A DNA stretch of 64,000 nucleotides from Adineta ricciae (Eukaryota > Rotifera > Eurotatoria > Adinetida > Adinetidae), in NCBI GenBank assembly GCA_905250025.1, contig CAJNOJ010000009.1, positions 806,001 to 870,000 on the forward strand, given 5' to 3'. The translations under genes were made by a program, and so were the position numbers. Numbering within the stretch: the first letter of the stretch is position 1; each line of letters begins with the position of its first letter. Shown here in pieces: positions 10,306 to 24,131 of this stretch. Below the pieces are notes generated by a model. The model worked only from the letters and a program-made list of their open reading frames with translations, was not told the DNA's origin and did not search any database.

Positions 10306-12023
10306 TCAATCACAATGACCACGTGGATAATGCAAAAGGACACCGTCTTGTAATAATCTCTCTTGTAAACGATTGATATTCACTGATTGTACATCGATGT
10401 AGCCATCTAAGATAGAATACGCAGCTGCATATCCTGCTGCACCACCTAACATCATAAAATGTGGTTCAACACGCAGCGCTGAATAAGCCACATGTGACGC
10501 AGCATGACAGACGGGAACAAGTAAATTTGTTACTTCACTTCTCTTTGGTAACAGTATGGAATACGGGATTTCGAAAACACCTTCGCTCTGCGATCCATTC
10601 ACACGGGCTATTTCTTTGAACATCGCTCCTTCATTATTCACGTAGGAACCGTTAGCTGTACGTGTTACAACATGAATATCATGTACCCAACTACCTAATG
10701 CAACCGTGTCATTTCGACATAGACCACTAACGACATGATTTTGTGTGAAGACATTCTCATTGACTAGACGAAGACCTTCACGAACGTAGAGTTGTGGCGG
10801 AATGTGCTGATTTTCTGGCCATTGATCATTGCATAGGCCATAGTTCTCTAATGATTTTCGTGTTGCTTCTGGTACAAGTGGTGATGTTAGAATATACCAA
10901 AGCATCCCGAGCACATAATCAGATACCTTTTGTGCGATGTCGAGACGATCCTCAGTTGTTCCATTCACATAATTTCGATTTATATTAATCGCGTCACTGG
11001 TAAAAGCACTTCCGAAACTATCACACATATCGAATTTGTCACCATCAGGATAACCTCGAAAGATTAATATGTCGACTAGTTTACCAAATGGTGGTCCCTG
11101 TGGATAATGTCCTGTTGCCATTAGAGATTGAATATATCTTTGTAGAATAATAAAACTATTTGGATCGTAATTGTTCGGTTTGACAAATGGTGCCTGTTTC
11201 GCTTTGGTTGGTGTCAAACATAAACGATAGGAATATCCCATCATGTTCGAATCAGCAGAGCCGACTGGACCTAGTTTTTCTCGTGAAACATACGGGGCCA
11301 TTGTTCCATTATCTAACGTGGCGTTCACAGGATAGTTAGGAATGAAATTTGCAAATGTTGTGTATGGTTGAACACCAGCCAGTGATTCATTATATTGCAC
11401 ATGTGACTCTCTACCCCAGGTGAATGATGCACTAGAGAACCGAACGAGATCACCTTCATAGCTAGCATCAATCCATACATCTGCATTCCAAACACGTTGT
11501 TTAGTGTTTGTAGTTATTTGAACGATACGTGTACCATTCATGACGACACTCTTACCAATCACCGGACCCGTGTTCGTAATTAGTTGAATATTAGAATGCA
11601 CGGAGAGTAAATCAAGAAAACTTTGCCGACTGATATTCATATCTGGTTGATAGATTGGATGTGACACGTTTTTGTAATATTTATAATTATTATTTACCCA
11701 ATCTTGTGCAACAGATCCAACAACTACAAAATAACAAAGCGAAAATGTACTATGTATGTACAGAGAAGCCACTTACTCGTAGCCTCCGTGCCAAGATCAC
11801 GCAAACCAATACCCCCCGCTGTAGACATGCCACCGATGTAAACTGTTGGTTCAATGACAACGATTGAAAACGATGGTGCTAACCGAGCTGCTGTAATAGC
11901 CGCAGCAATTCCTCCTGGTGTTGCTCCATAAATAGCAATATCATATGCACTGTTGACTGTACAAAGAGTCAGTAGAAAACCGATTACGCTCAGATGTAAA
12001 CTTAATTTAAACATCATCACCAT
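10306..12023 (-). CDS. Secreted FAD-dependent oxidoreductase (FAD_oxidored type)
   Basis: Two exons, 12023-11777 and 11723-10306, with a 53-nt intron; about 554 aa. A signal peptide (FKLSLHLSVIGFLLTLCTVNSA) precedes a dinucleotide-binding fold (DIAIYGATPGGIAAAITAARL) and an IGGMSTAGG segment, typical of the FAD-dependent oxidoreductases related to fumarate reductase/thi4 folds that are common in bacteria and fungi. A second FAD-contact strand is visible near VWIDASYEGDLV, and the C-terminal GGAAGYAAA motif fits the flavin-closing helix. Many N-x-S/T sequons agree with secretion. Substrate unknown. ATG choice is among clustered codons at 12023, 12017 and 12014; a more distal in-frame ATG at 12068 would spoil the signal peptide. 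Candidate for horizontal transfer followed by intron gain. Confidence 0.8.
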
Positions 12024-12795
12024 AAAATTCGCACCAAGATTAGATAAATCGCACACATTGTTATTCAAGTACTCCCTTATCTTGCCTGTTCATGATTGGT
12101 CAAGAATGCCTAAAAAAAATTATAGTACCTGCGCATCTCCTAGGTTAGAAAGCAACATTGGTTAGAATGTTATCTTATGCGATGGTTCTCTTAATCGTAG
12201 ATATGGAGTGTCGATTGATATCTTTATTAAAGTTTTTCTTACTAATAAATGATCGAATCATAAAAGCTCTTCGTTGCGCATCGTCGCGTTCTCATTCTAC
12301 AAAAGGAACATATAAAAGAAAAGGGAAAAGAACGGAAAAGTAAATGAATGAACTTCAATGAAAATTAAGTACATTATATCAAAAAAGAACAATAAAAAGA
12401 GTATAATAAATTAAAAGCGAAACAGGGGAAAATGATCGAAGAAGTTTATCCCATGCATTTTCCAGTTTCCATATCCAACTGAAAAATAGAAAATGCATGC
12501 GATAAACTTAAAGCAGGGTAAAGAATAAAAAGCTATACCAAGAAACTCTTGGAAACACCGTCGCCCCCTACTCATATAATATACACAATGAGTTTTGGTT
12601 GTTGTCTTATATACATATAACAAGGTATGTTAAATAAAAGCCCAAAAGAAGTATAAATGAAAAGAAAGAATTAATCACACGTTCTAATTGAATTAAACGA
12701 GTACGGAGACGATGCACAAGACGTCACTGTTGAAAACACATGTACGTGTAGAAATAAGAGAAGAAATGTAATGTTGTTCATCGTTTGGTAGGAAT

Positions 12796-15700
12796 TCAAT
12801 TATGTGCAGCATTGGCAGCATCCTGAAAAAAGAGAGAGAATGCTTGAAAAACGTTCATTCATAATCAAGACAGAACTCTCGTGCTTTAGGCAAATAAAAA
12901 CTAGCGTAAAATGCAAAACTTCTCCGTTGTTAGTCAAGTTAGGGGGAAAAGACAGCAAAGAGCAAGCTTTCGGTTACCAAATTGGTGATTGCCTACAAAT
13001 AATAATCAGCGTAAAATATTTAGTCGATTGATTATTTCTACATCTACGATACAAATGAGAAAGAAAAGCAGAATAACTTACATTTTGATCCCAGCCAGCT
13101 TCTTCGCCAGCCATTTGATAATGCTGTTTGCGTAATTTATATAATTGTTGTTTAGCTTGTTCTAACGCCTTTTCCAATTCAAGAACTTTCACTTGAGCAT
13201 CCATTTCTTTACGTTTAGTTTGATGTAAACTCAATGAGCTGAAGTCCATTGTACCTCAAATGTTAAATGACAGTCAGATGTGAAAGAAAAGTATGTGTAA
13301 AAAGCATTTACTCTTCTCTTCAATAATTGAAGCACAGTTTTTGGCTGTTGCAACAACTTGAGCAGTTGATGCATTGACTGCTTTGGATGCTTGGGAAAGT
13401 GCTTCACGATTTTTTGACTCGCGATCAGCTTTGACCTAGTGAGAGAAACAATCCTATCTAACTATCGAACTCGTTGATGAACCATTCTCTTACATTCGAT
13501 GCTGCAACTAATTGCGCTGTTGATGCGGCAATTTCTTGTGAACAAGCGATGATTTCTTCGAATTTGCCACTACCACCCAACAGATGATCAGCTGATTCAC
13601 TAGAAGAGAGAAAAAAAAGACTTTCACTATTCTGCACAAGTTAATTTTTGATATTTCAATTGAAAACGAGGAATAATGATGAACATGCTCATGCAAACAA
13701 TATTGAAATAATTTCGATGTTCGTTTGAAAAATCAAAGCTCCCAAGAAAAAAGGAAAAGAGGGACAGAATATATTCTCTAGAGCATGCGATAATCTCACA
13801 CACTCTAAATCGACTAGAAAACACAGCAGATCCTTTGAACGCACAGATCATTGTTATTATTGTCAAGAAAATGAGATGTTTTTACTCTATTTATATAGAC
13901 AAAGAGAATCTAGAATTGATTTTTCTACGAAGAAAACAACGTCTACAGTGTCGTCTACTTACATTAAAACCTTCGCATTGACACCAACATTTTTCGCTGC
14001 CGAAACAAGACCTTCGGTCCACTTATGATTCTTTGTATAGAATTCACGTGCACTTGCTGTACCCTATATAGTTCAATCAACGATAGACTTTTTTTTGTGA
14101 ACGATCGAAGAAAGTATTTTCTTTACTCGTCCTTGTCCAACAATTTCCTTTTGAAGATCTCGTGCTTTGATGATTAAAGCTTTGATGGTTTGCATTAGTT
14201 TACCACATGAATCAAGAATCTGTCCGTTGACTTCACATTTGATTCCAGTATCTTGCTCACGTGATTTTGCCATCATCGCCTAATCAACGGAGAGAGAGAA
14301 AGACACTCATTGTGTACAGATTGACAGGGAATTCAATTTGTTTTACTTCTAGTTGTCGAACAGCCTCGTCTATCGTTTCATGGGTTAATTGCAACTCTTT
14401 TTCTACGAGATCACCCAATTCTTCCTTGCTGATATCTGATACCTTTAATTACAAGAAAGTAGACATGATATCAATAGATAAATAAATATTCAAAACTAAC
14501 CTTGGGCAAAAGTGTTGTTGTCTTGTCAATAAGGGAATTCAATCGACGAATTAATTCACTCGATTGTTTATCAAAATCAATATTTGTCGCGGCTAAACAA
14601 AATCCATTTTGAATAACATTTTTCAAACTTCTCGCACTACATACGTGTTTGATAGTTCGTATAAAGATCAATACATTGCAACGTCACATCCCGACAATTA
14701 TCAGCTAATACAACACTTTGATCGACATCTTGCACGAGATTAGATGTAGCTTTGCCATGAACAACAATGTCGACCATACAGCTCGACAGTAAAATACATT
14801 CATTTAGAAATGGGAATGTTGCGGCTAGAAAAAATTGTTTTCTATTTGAATGGTGCCGAAATGTTGAGACTCACCTTCTTCTTCAGTGACCTGTTTTTTC
14901 CACAAATCCTGCGTGGTCTTTGCACTAGATACAGCCGTTCGAAGTTTTGATAGGAGATATTCTGCGCCACTTTTACAATTCAACAATTCTACATCTTTCG
15001 CACGTTCAATTCCATCATGCATTTGGTTGATGCAAAACGTTAAAATTGAATCTAAATAGAACAGAACCAGCTGAAAAGTCATCATTCATTTTCAGGAAGA
15101 GTGAGTTTACATTTATATTGTTGTTTTAAGTTATTCATCATGTTGGCATGATTTGTTTGCATCAATTTTTGGCTGTCAGTTGTAGTTACATACTTTTGTG
15201 CCCATTCACGGGTTAATGCTTCCATGTCAGCAAGTTTGTTTTCTAATTCTTCTTTTTCATGAATTAAATCGATTAAATTCTCTTCATGTTCCTATGTAAA
15301 GCCGAATTAGTTGTACTTTTCCAATACAAATTTGATTTACCTGATTTTTTGATAACAAGTCGCCACGATCACTTTCAGCTTCTTGTAGTTTTCTTTCAAA
15401 TTCCAATTTGTCATTTTCCAGTCGACCATGAATCATCGCCTTTTCACTTTCTAACTCTCGATAACGATTTTCGACACTCTAAAGAAATTATCATCGTATT
15501 TGAATTCTGCACAATATTCAAAGCCTTACTTGTTTAGCATTTTCAATTTCTTTGATACGTTCTGTTGTTATGACTGTTGTTGTTTGATAATCATTACGTT
15601 CATTTGTTAATGCCGCTATTCGACTTTGCAATTCCTACATAAACAACAACGTTCCCATAAAAACTTTTGAAACTTCATTCAATACGCTTACAGTCTCGCG

Positions 15701-18700
15701 GTCTTCCATCAATCGTTTTAACTCATCTACATCTTTTCGAAATTGTTCTCTTTCTCGATTGGATGTATCTAACTGATTTTTAAGATGCTAACAATAGAGA
15801 CATGAAAACAATGTGCGGAAAAGGTTAGCAGAAGCAAGTACTTCGTTTTCATGCTGTAGATCGGTTACGATACCATTCGATTCGGTTAACTTAGCATTGA
15901 GATTAGAATTTTCGGATTTCAATTCCTGAATTGTAGTTAAATGTTCCTTGAATAGAGGATCGGAAGTATATTTCACTGGAAAACAATCGATTTATACTTT
16001 CATTTCTTGTTCATGATCATGCTGAATAGTGTTTAGTTTATTAGTAAACTCGTTAGACTTATTTTGTAGATCATCTTTCAATGTTTTATTTGTCAACTGA
16101 CATTCTTCGATCATTTTCTGACTCTCCTATAAATACCGAAAGCAATGTGTCGAATATTTCGATGAACCTATACATCTAAATAGGTACTTTCACACTTGTC
16201 TCATAGTTATTGATAATTTCAGTCAGACGAATAAGTTTTTCTTCACGTTCGACGAGTGCCTTAGTAAACAGAAATAGAAAAGAAGAGATTTCGTCAAGTT
16301 GTCTACATTCGTCTGATTTTCAAAATTGCTCAATTCACGTTGAAGAGCTTGTGTCTTCTCATCGAGTTCGAGCGTCAACGTGTCGATTCGTTTGGTCTGT
16401 TCGTGAATGGTTTTTTCTTGGTTCTAGATATGAGAATGATCATGCGTTCCGTGAATATTCAACATCGACTTTACTTGACGTTGATTTTCATTCTCATTCA
16501 ATCGAACAGTCTGTTCTTCGAATTCATTTTCGAATAATTCGCGTTGTGATCTCAATGTATTCATCTCGAAAAAGATTTGCTAAGTGTAGACGAAGAGATA
16601 AAATGCAAACTAATTGTCATCATCACTCAAGCACACTCACATCATTTGTTTGTCGTAATTGAAGAATCTCTTCGTTGAGTTCTTCTTGATTATGTTGTCT
16701 CAGCTGTTCATACTCGGTTTTCATGCGATTAAATTCCTCGCCCATTTTCTAAAATGAATTCACAAAGTTGTTCATGTATGATTAAAATGGAAGATTTTAC
16801 TTTATGAGCTTCTTTTAATTGTGCATGCTCTTGGTGAAAGTTTGCTAATTGCTTCTTTATTTCACCTTCCTAATTCGGAAGAAGTCATTGATGTATGCAA
16901 CAAGAGACAAATCTAATAAATACGTACTCGACGTAAAACGACGATATGTTCTTCGCGGAGTTTATTGTAAGCTTCAAGTAACTTATTGAATTTTTCATCT
17001 GAATTCGATTTTTCTAGATACAAAGGATTTGCGAATCGTTTCATGTCGGGAAGGTTCATATCTACTTTCGAGTGCATGCATTTCTTCCACACGACGTTGG
17101 TTATCCAATTGCTGACGAATTTGTTCTTCTAGTTGTAACCGATGCTGTAAAAGAGAAAAAACATCTAATGATAGTAATGATTCACATCTGATTATCAATT
17201 ACATTTCTTTCTGATGTTAGTTCAGAATCTTTAGCCGCGATCAGTCGATGTAACTCATCAGTTTCCGAACGATTCTCTCGTAGCATTAGATCACACTAGA
17301 AATAGAGAACTGAGAAACGTTTCAATTAAATCATTTTTTTTACCTTTAATAATCGTTGTTCTAAATCGGCAATTTCTTTTGATCTACGACAACGATGTAA
17401 GTCAGAGTTGAACACGATTTAATCAAAGTATGTATACAAACCGATCCGGTGCATGTCCATTGGGTGGCCAATCATCATTCATCGCAAAACTTGCAGTGGA
17501 TTGAGTCTAAATACAAATTATGCTCGTAAACATGAAGATAGAAACGTTCATGAAATCTTACATCGTCACTTGTATCAATCAGAATGTCATCAATAGCTTG
17601 GGTAGGTTCCGGTGGTGGTGTATGAATAATGGCAATAGGTGCTTGGTAGTTCTTGATATCATCTTTCAATTTGAAATTTGGTGGATTCTATGAGAAATAA
17701 GTCAAAACGATGAATGAGCTCTCGAGTAAAGCAAACATTCGCATACATCAGGTAAAATTGGTACTTTAATTAAATCTCGAAAGTATTGTAATGTTGACGA
17801 TTGTTCATAAAAACGTTTCAATCTTCGAAATTGTTCAATTAATCGTTGTCGATGTCCTTGTAACGTTTCACCAGGTAAATCTAATTATTTCAATAGGAAT
17901 CAATCGAACATACCAAAACATTCTTACTATCATGTAATTTGAAAAGAACTTTGACAATATAATCATACAGAATACTTGAATCTTGAATGCAGAGAATTAA
18001 TGGGTGAAGACGACATTGACCAGCTGTTGTCATTGAATTTGCACGTGATTGATCCAGTGATGTGAAGACAATTTCGACAAGGCCTAAGATTTCTTCCATG
18101 TAATCGAGCAACTCAATACATAATTGAAAGTATGCGTCCAGATTATCATTGAATATTCGTCGAATATCATTATGTTCGCCAATCGATAGATTTCCAGCAA
18201 ATGTCGGATTGCGCTCGTGAAATGTCAATTTCGATACCATTAATCGACAATATCGATATGTCATCATACCATAGCTTTGTCGGAGTGCACTCTAGATTGG
18301 CAAATAGAAACATTTGATAGATTTCAAAGTGCTTAGATATGAACATATGAATGTGCAAATGAGCGAGCAGATCAATCAATCTTTCTTACAAACCAGTTGA
18401 CTTCCTCCGCGTAATGGTGCTTCCGAGAAAGGAGACTGAATGGATGTTAGTGAGATAATTCCCGTTGTTAGTAGATATTTACGCATGAAACTTACCCAGA
18501 ATTTGCCTAACTGTTCAAAATAGGGTGCTAATTGAACAGAATCATGTACAACCTATATGAACAAAATAATATCGTTGAATCAGTTGTTTTGTTTACCAAA
18601 AGTTCTTACATGTTTATGCCCGTCGCGCAGAACTCGATGCATAACATAACAGAATTTCCAGCAAATAATCGGATGTGATTCTAACTGAAGTCTCGTCATC

Positions 18701-19041
18701 ATTGACCAAAATAGACGCGCACCTTCCAATCGAAAGGTACCAAGAATAAGATCTAGACGAAAAGTTCAGCATGACCTTTATCATGTTCTATAAACTCACT
18801 TCGAACATGTTTTTCTTTTGCTGGTGATTCAGCAGTATTGATTGCCTTGCTTGCACTTTGCCACTAAAAGCAAACAAAGTAGCTCATAGACAAGAAAATA
18901 ACCAACAAGGAAGTCGTCTTCTACCTGACTCCATTCGAACTTATCTCGTTCAACTTGATCGGCTGCTTTTCGCCGAATAGGAATACTTGTTACCAATTGA
19001 TTCAAATTTACAGTGCTCGGACGATGATTATAAACACTCAT
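12796..19041 (-). CDS. HIP1R: HIP1/HIP1R (Sla2) clathrin- and actin-binding endocytic adaptor
   Basis: About 34 small exons separated by introns of about 45-70 nt, except two of about 260 and 360 nt near the 3' end; roughly 1,280 aa. Exon 1 is 19041-18925 and the last is 12822-12796. The N-terminus is an ANTH phosphoinositide-binding domain (SASKAINTAESPAKEKHVR, then HPIICWKFCYVMHRVLRDGHKH). The middle (about 17.5-15.1 kb) is a long coiled coil, the clathrin light-chain-binding part in this family. The C-terminus is an I/LWEQ (talin-HIP1R/Sla2) actin-binding domain: ESADHLLGGSGKFEE, EIAASTAQLVAAS, EMDAQVKVLELEKALEQ. It links clathrin coats to actin at endocytic sites. My summed exon lengths miss a multiple of three by one base, so one boundary is slightly wrong. 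Animals have HIP1 and HIP1R; I cannot separate them here. Confidence 0.9.
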
Positions 19042-20694
19042 CTTCAATAAATACAAAAACAAAATATCATTTGACTCATAATGTCAAACATTAACAGAAA
19101 CGCTATCAGTATTTTTATTTGCACTCCTTTTTCTTTCACCGATAAAAATGTAAAAAAAAATTAAAAAAAACGGACGTAGAATTGACTCATGCAAAAACAG
19201 TGTTAGATAACGGTTTCTTTTCTTTTGCTCCGTGCTATTCTCAATATATTGTTTTATCTACATAAACCTTTTGTTATCGATTACTAACGCATACATTGAT
19301 ATTCCCGACAGCAATCGATGCAAATCAAGAAGAAAAACGAATCAGACATATATCAGATAAGAGTGAATTGACAATGTGGAGTTAAGAAAGAATCTAGTTG
19401 TATCACGTTCAAGGATGTCGAGAAGGTTAAAATGAGTTTAAGACCCAAATCTTGATGAATTCACATTTGTAAATAAAGAAAAGTATCGATCGATCAAAAT
19501 GAGTCAAAGATAGAGGAAGACGAGATGTGACGCCCAAATATCGGCAAACAACTGGGTGAAGGTTGTCCATTGATTCTGTTTTCTTTCATTTTGTATATAT
19601 ATATATTCTATCATAATCTGTAGAGGGCGTAGACTGTCAATAAGATAAGTAATAATCCCTTGATGAATTTTTACTCAAATTCAACGCACAAAACCACATG
19701 AAACATGTTAGCCGATGGCTTCATTAATAAATTAGAAAACAAGCCAGTGGCAATGTCATTTATGTCAACTGGAGTTTTATTCAGAAACGTCTTGTCACTA
19801 GGGTTCTACTGAACGAAAAGTGTTTTGGGATAGTTAAACATTATCAGTCGAGTCCTGGAAAAATTCTATATGTTTACAACTATACGGTTTCCGAAAGCAA
19901 CGATGATTGCAAAACGTTAATAACAGGAAAAAGCAAAACGCATCTTTACTAATGGATTCGATCAAAAATCAATTTGATTGACAAAATAAGAACAAATGAT
20001 TACCCTTTCTACTCCTATGTAGTTTTTCGCAAATAAAAGCACATACAAATCACGATGAGTAACATTTGCGATACACAAATACAAGCAAAAAAAAGTACAA
20101 AACTCTAAAAATAACTGCAGATAGCGATTGTTCACTGTACTTCCGACAATTAACTTTTACTTTCGACAAGATTGATCTTTTCGATTCTCGTCGATTAAGC
20201 AATTCTTTTTCACTTAGAAATGTTCAACCGCTTTAGACCTCGACGACGCTCAGTCGTGATTATATAACATGCGAATAATGGAATCGAATAAAGAAGAGTT
20301 TTCTACGATTTCTTCTCATCGATATCCACCGATTTCAGCATGCTTATAGAAATAAATTATGTTCAATCAATTCAAAAAGAAAAATCATTTTATTCTCGTA
20401 TTTATAAAGAATAATTCTTATATACATACAAACACACTTATTCAAGATTTAACATCTGCTATAAACAAACATTTCGCATTTGTTAATACTTAAATTTGAC
20501 ATGCGCGCATACTGTATATTTTTCTAGAATGGACAAAATGTGATTTGACACTGGAAGGAAAGAATTAGATAAATAAATATATATATGTGAATATATGGAT
20601 ATAGAGAGAAAGGAGAGAGAGAGAGAGAAGACTGTATACATTCAGCGTAAAGAATATACAGACGCTACATGTCAAATGAAAAAAAAATGACCTT
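19042..20694. other. Intergenic, about 1.65 kb
   Basis: AT-rich sequence between two minus-strand genes, holding the 5' side of HIP1R and the 3' side of the GPCR. A (GA)n run lies at about 20611-20630 and a poly(T/A)-rich stretch near 19140-19170. I see no gene or repeat family. Confidence 0.5.
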
Positions 20695-23600
20695 TCAACG
20701 TATATCAGCTGGTCCTCGACTTGCAATGGACATTTTTCGTCCCATAGACATGGTCATCGAATGACAAGATGGGTTGAATACTTGGGAACGATGTGAAGTA
20801 ATGACTTTCCGACAAGTCAGAATGTTAAAAAAAGCTCGACGAAAAGTTCGACTAAATATGGTATAAATAATTGGATTTGCACCTGAGGAACAGTAACCAA
20901 GCCATGTCGCAACAGATATAAAGATTGGATGCATATCGGCGATGAAACATGAAAGAAGATTGATAACAAAAAAGGGTGTCCACAAGATGACAAAGATAGA
21001 AAAGATAATTAGTAGAACACGCATGGCTTTGCGTTCATTACTAGCTGATGTTTTTGTTAAATTTCGAAATGTTGGATGTTTCTTGGGAGCGGATACGGCA
21101 GGTGGTGCGTTTGTTCCAGCAATGGCTGCTTTGACATTCGCTGATTGATGTGTAAGACTTGATGAGCCAGATGATGAATCTTCAGTATCGAGAGAAACCA
21201 TCTGAAAACTGGCTTGAGATAGAACATCGTTCAGACGTGGTGGCCGCCTTCGCAGACCTTTCTGTGACGTTGAACCAATCGATGATGAAGTACTTGGACG
21301 ATGAGCGCGCATAAGACGAGCAGCTAACATTGTTGATGTTATTGAACTTACACTACTTCGTTGCATGGCAGCGAAACTGTGTACAGATGCAACGTGATCA
21401 TCGACGAGTAGAAGTTGTTGAGGCTGATGGTGATGGTATGAAAAGGATGCTTGGTAGGAGCGAGGAATGGCATTCGGAGCTGCTGCTTGTCCATATAAAT
21501 GTTCCATACGAGGGAAATAACGTTTAAGATTTGACAATGGAGAATTATGCAGTTGTGATTTTTGTCCGGCTAACATGGGCGTATTTTCTGTTACGTTGAC
21601 AGCTGACACACAACGTGATCGAATATTTGAATGTAGGTCAAGAGTTGTTGATGAAGTTGTTACTGTAATCCAATCTTTGATACGTTGACATGTTGTATCA
21701 AATTTGGAGGGTGATGTTAGACGACGTGTCATCGGTTCGAGTTTGTGAAGAATATTTAAACTATTTGAATTCTTGTTATTGTGACTAATATTATGAGCAT
21801 CATCATTGTTATTATTGTTGTTGTTGGTATTTAACGGTAAATTTTGTGTACTATCATGTGTAACAAGAAGATTTGGAACATGTATCCCATTACTCATCAT
21901 AGCCTTGTCATCCGTGGAATCAAATGATGCTAATCGAGTATCTGCACTATGTCTGAAAGAATGCATAGACTATGTTATGTAATAATTCAATTTCGAAAAT
22001 ACTCACGACCGTCCTAATTGAAGATGAAAATTATTGTGAGTAGGGGGAGACATATTCTGATCGACTAGAAGATATGAACTTGGAATAATAATAGGTTGAT
22101 TGATCGCAGTTTCAGCAAGTAATTGATCTATTGTTGGTGTTTCATTTGCTGTAGTATCGGGCGCACCTGGAACGGAGAGAGACAAACGTTTTCCCGATGT
22201 ACCGTCATTATTCATTGCTGCAGATAATTGTGCTGTTAGTCTTTCTAATTCTTCGCGAATCTTTGCTGAATCGCGTCGAATTTGAAGTATTGTGTGGGCA
22301 GACGAACTTCGTCGTCGACGACTTTTCCGACCATCTTCAACATCAAGCAATGGCGTACAGGAATGAGAGCGTTTTGCATGTGTATTATGATTATTTGGTG
22401 ATTCAGGAACGAGATGTCGAATGGATGATGGCGACGCTTGTTCAGCTAGAAGTACAAGAATTTATTTAACTGAAATAGTCTTTTTTCGCCTCTTACTCGA
22501 CTTTTCGTCTAGCGGTTGGAGCACTTTTTCCTTTCGTTTATGCCAAGTAATCGGTGCCCGTGGTTCATTGAGGCGATAATTCGATGTAAATATTCGTTCA
22601 ACTAAACCCTTCTTTCCTGATGCATATTGACTAGGTTCAAGTAACGATGTTGCACGTTTTCGTTGACAATGACTTGATTCTGACGTTGAACTTATCGTTT
22701 GATTTTTCTCGTCAGATTTGACTGCTACCGACTCATTGGAAGTCTTCTGTTCATCAGCTGTATCGTTATTGACAGCTCGTTTCCATCTCATTGCCATCGT
22801 TGCTAAATTAATAACAGCATGCATCTTTTGTCGCCTTGTATAACGATTCTTCTTTGTCGTATGCGCTTGTTGCAATGCACTCATTGTCAATGCATATGTA
22901 ACGACCATAATAACCAATGGAATAAAAAAAGCAACAAATGAACCATAAATTTTAAAAGTTCGGTGAGATGGAAAACATGCACGTGTCGCCTCGTTATATA
23001 CATTCGTTGGATCAACTAATCCGAGAATAAATAGTGGCAGACAGATACCAAATGAAATTAACCTATAAACATATCGAACTGGCATTGATAAAATATCTCA
23101 TTAAAATACTTCTCCTACCATATTGTAATGATTTTATAAGCCATCAGACTTCGTCGTTTGTTTCGTCCATATTTTAGCGGATATCGCAATGTGAGATATC
23201 GATCGAGTGACATAACACTAAGATATTTAGAATTGAATTCGAGTGTGTTTTTATGACGAATTTTTCATTTACCTCATGTGCCATATCGACGATGTACTAC
23301 AGCAAACGTCGAATGTTAACCAGACGTTGCACGCTAAGGCATTGAACGGAAAATGTCCAATGAGTTCGATCGTCACAGCAATTGGCATAACGAGACATGC
23401 CACAAGACAATCGGTAAATGCCAATGATGTCAAGAAGTAATTCGTTGTATTTCGTAGATGTCTTTCACGTATAACGGCTATGCATACAAGACTATTACCA
23501 CATACAGTAAATAGGATGACTAAAAAAAGAAAGATTTCATAAATATGCGTTTAATTATAGATTTCATGTAACCAAATCTATCACTTATCGTTGTCGTTTT

Positions 23601-24131
23601 TAGAAACCAAGAAATGTCTTCGTTCTACTTCCGCAATTAGAATAGTTTCGTTTGCATGGCTATTTTTACCAGTTACTATTAGTTTGTCGAGCAGTTTTGT
23701 TTCAGACGAAGAAAAGAGATTTCAACCGTCGTTTTTTAATTGTTTAACTATACTTTGATCATACTCAATGTTTCAATTTCTAATAATGGCGATGATAGAT
23801 TAAGTAAAAATAGGTCTGATTAAGATTATTTTCTTGCTAATATGAAAGAAAACATCGCTTGGACTAATAATAATAACGAACGACACGCAATCTAAGAGAA
23901 TAGTAAGAAACTAAAAATAAGTTTCTCTGACGTCGAAGTGAACATTTGTAACTTTTCCTAGATCAATAAGATTAATGTCTACTCACTCGTAATCAATGAT
24001 AAACTAGCCCAGGTCGGTTCAATAGATAACGAATATTGTGAATTGTTGTGATTATCAATCGATGAATGAAACTCATTTCGTGTTCCATTCATCATTGTAG
24101 ATGAAAGCCACTGTTTTGTCGTTACTAACAT
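20695..24131 (-). CDS. Biogenic amine GPCR, 5-HT2-like, with a very long third intracellular loop
   Basis: Six exons: 24131-23987, 23519-23273, 23217-23119, 23062-22497, 22445-22007, 21952-20695; the total closes at 917 aa. Rhodopsin-family marks: GNSLV (TM1), LAFTDCLVACLVMP (TM2), Asp in TM3 (LTFDVCCSTSSIWHM), SLDRYLTLRYP (DRY), WTPFF in TM6, and NPIIYTIF in TM7. TM4-5 (ISFGICLPLFILGL, GSFVAFFIPLVIMV) closely follow vertebrate 5-HT2 receptors (GSFVSFFIPLTIMV), so a Gq-coupled serotonin receptor is the best guess. The third loop is about 570 residues, Ser/Thr/Asn-rich with a run of Asn; most amine receptors have loops well under 250. The ligand is not provable from sequence; octopamine, tyramine or dopamine remain possible. 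The N-terminus has a glycosylation sequon (NGT) and no signal peptide. Confidence 0.85.

Noticed and set aside
15788-15976. Minus-strand frame that would extend a HIP1R coiled-coil exon upstream (YTSDPLFKEHLTTIQ)
   Set aside because: Skipping it through a 72-nt intron gives a clean in-frame coiled-coil join and avoids a stop; the longer version would need a 21-nt intron.
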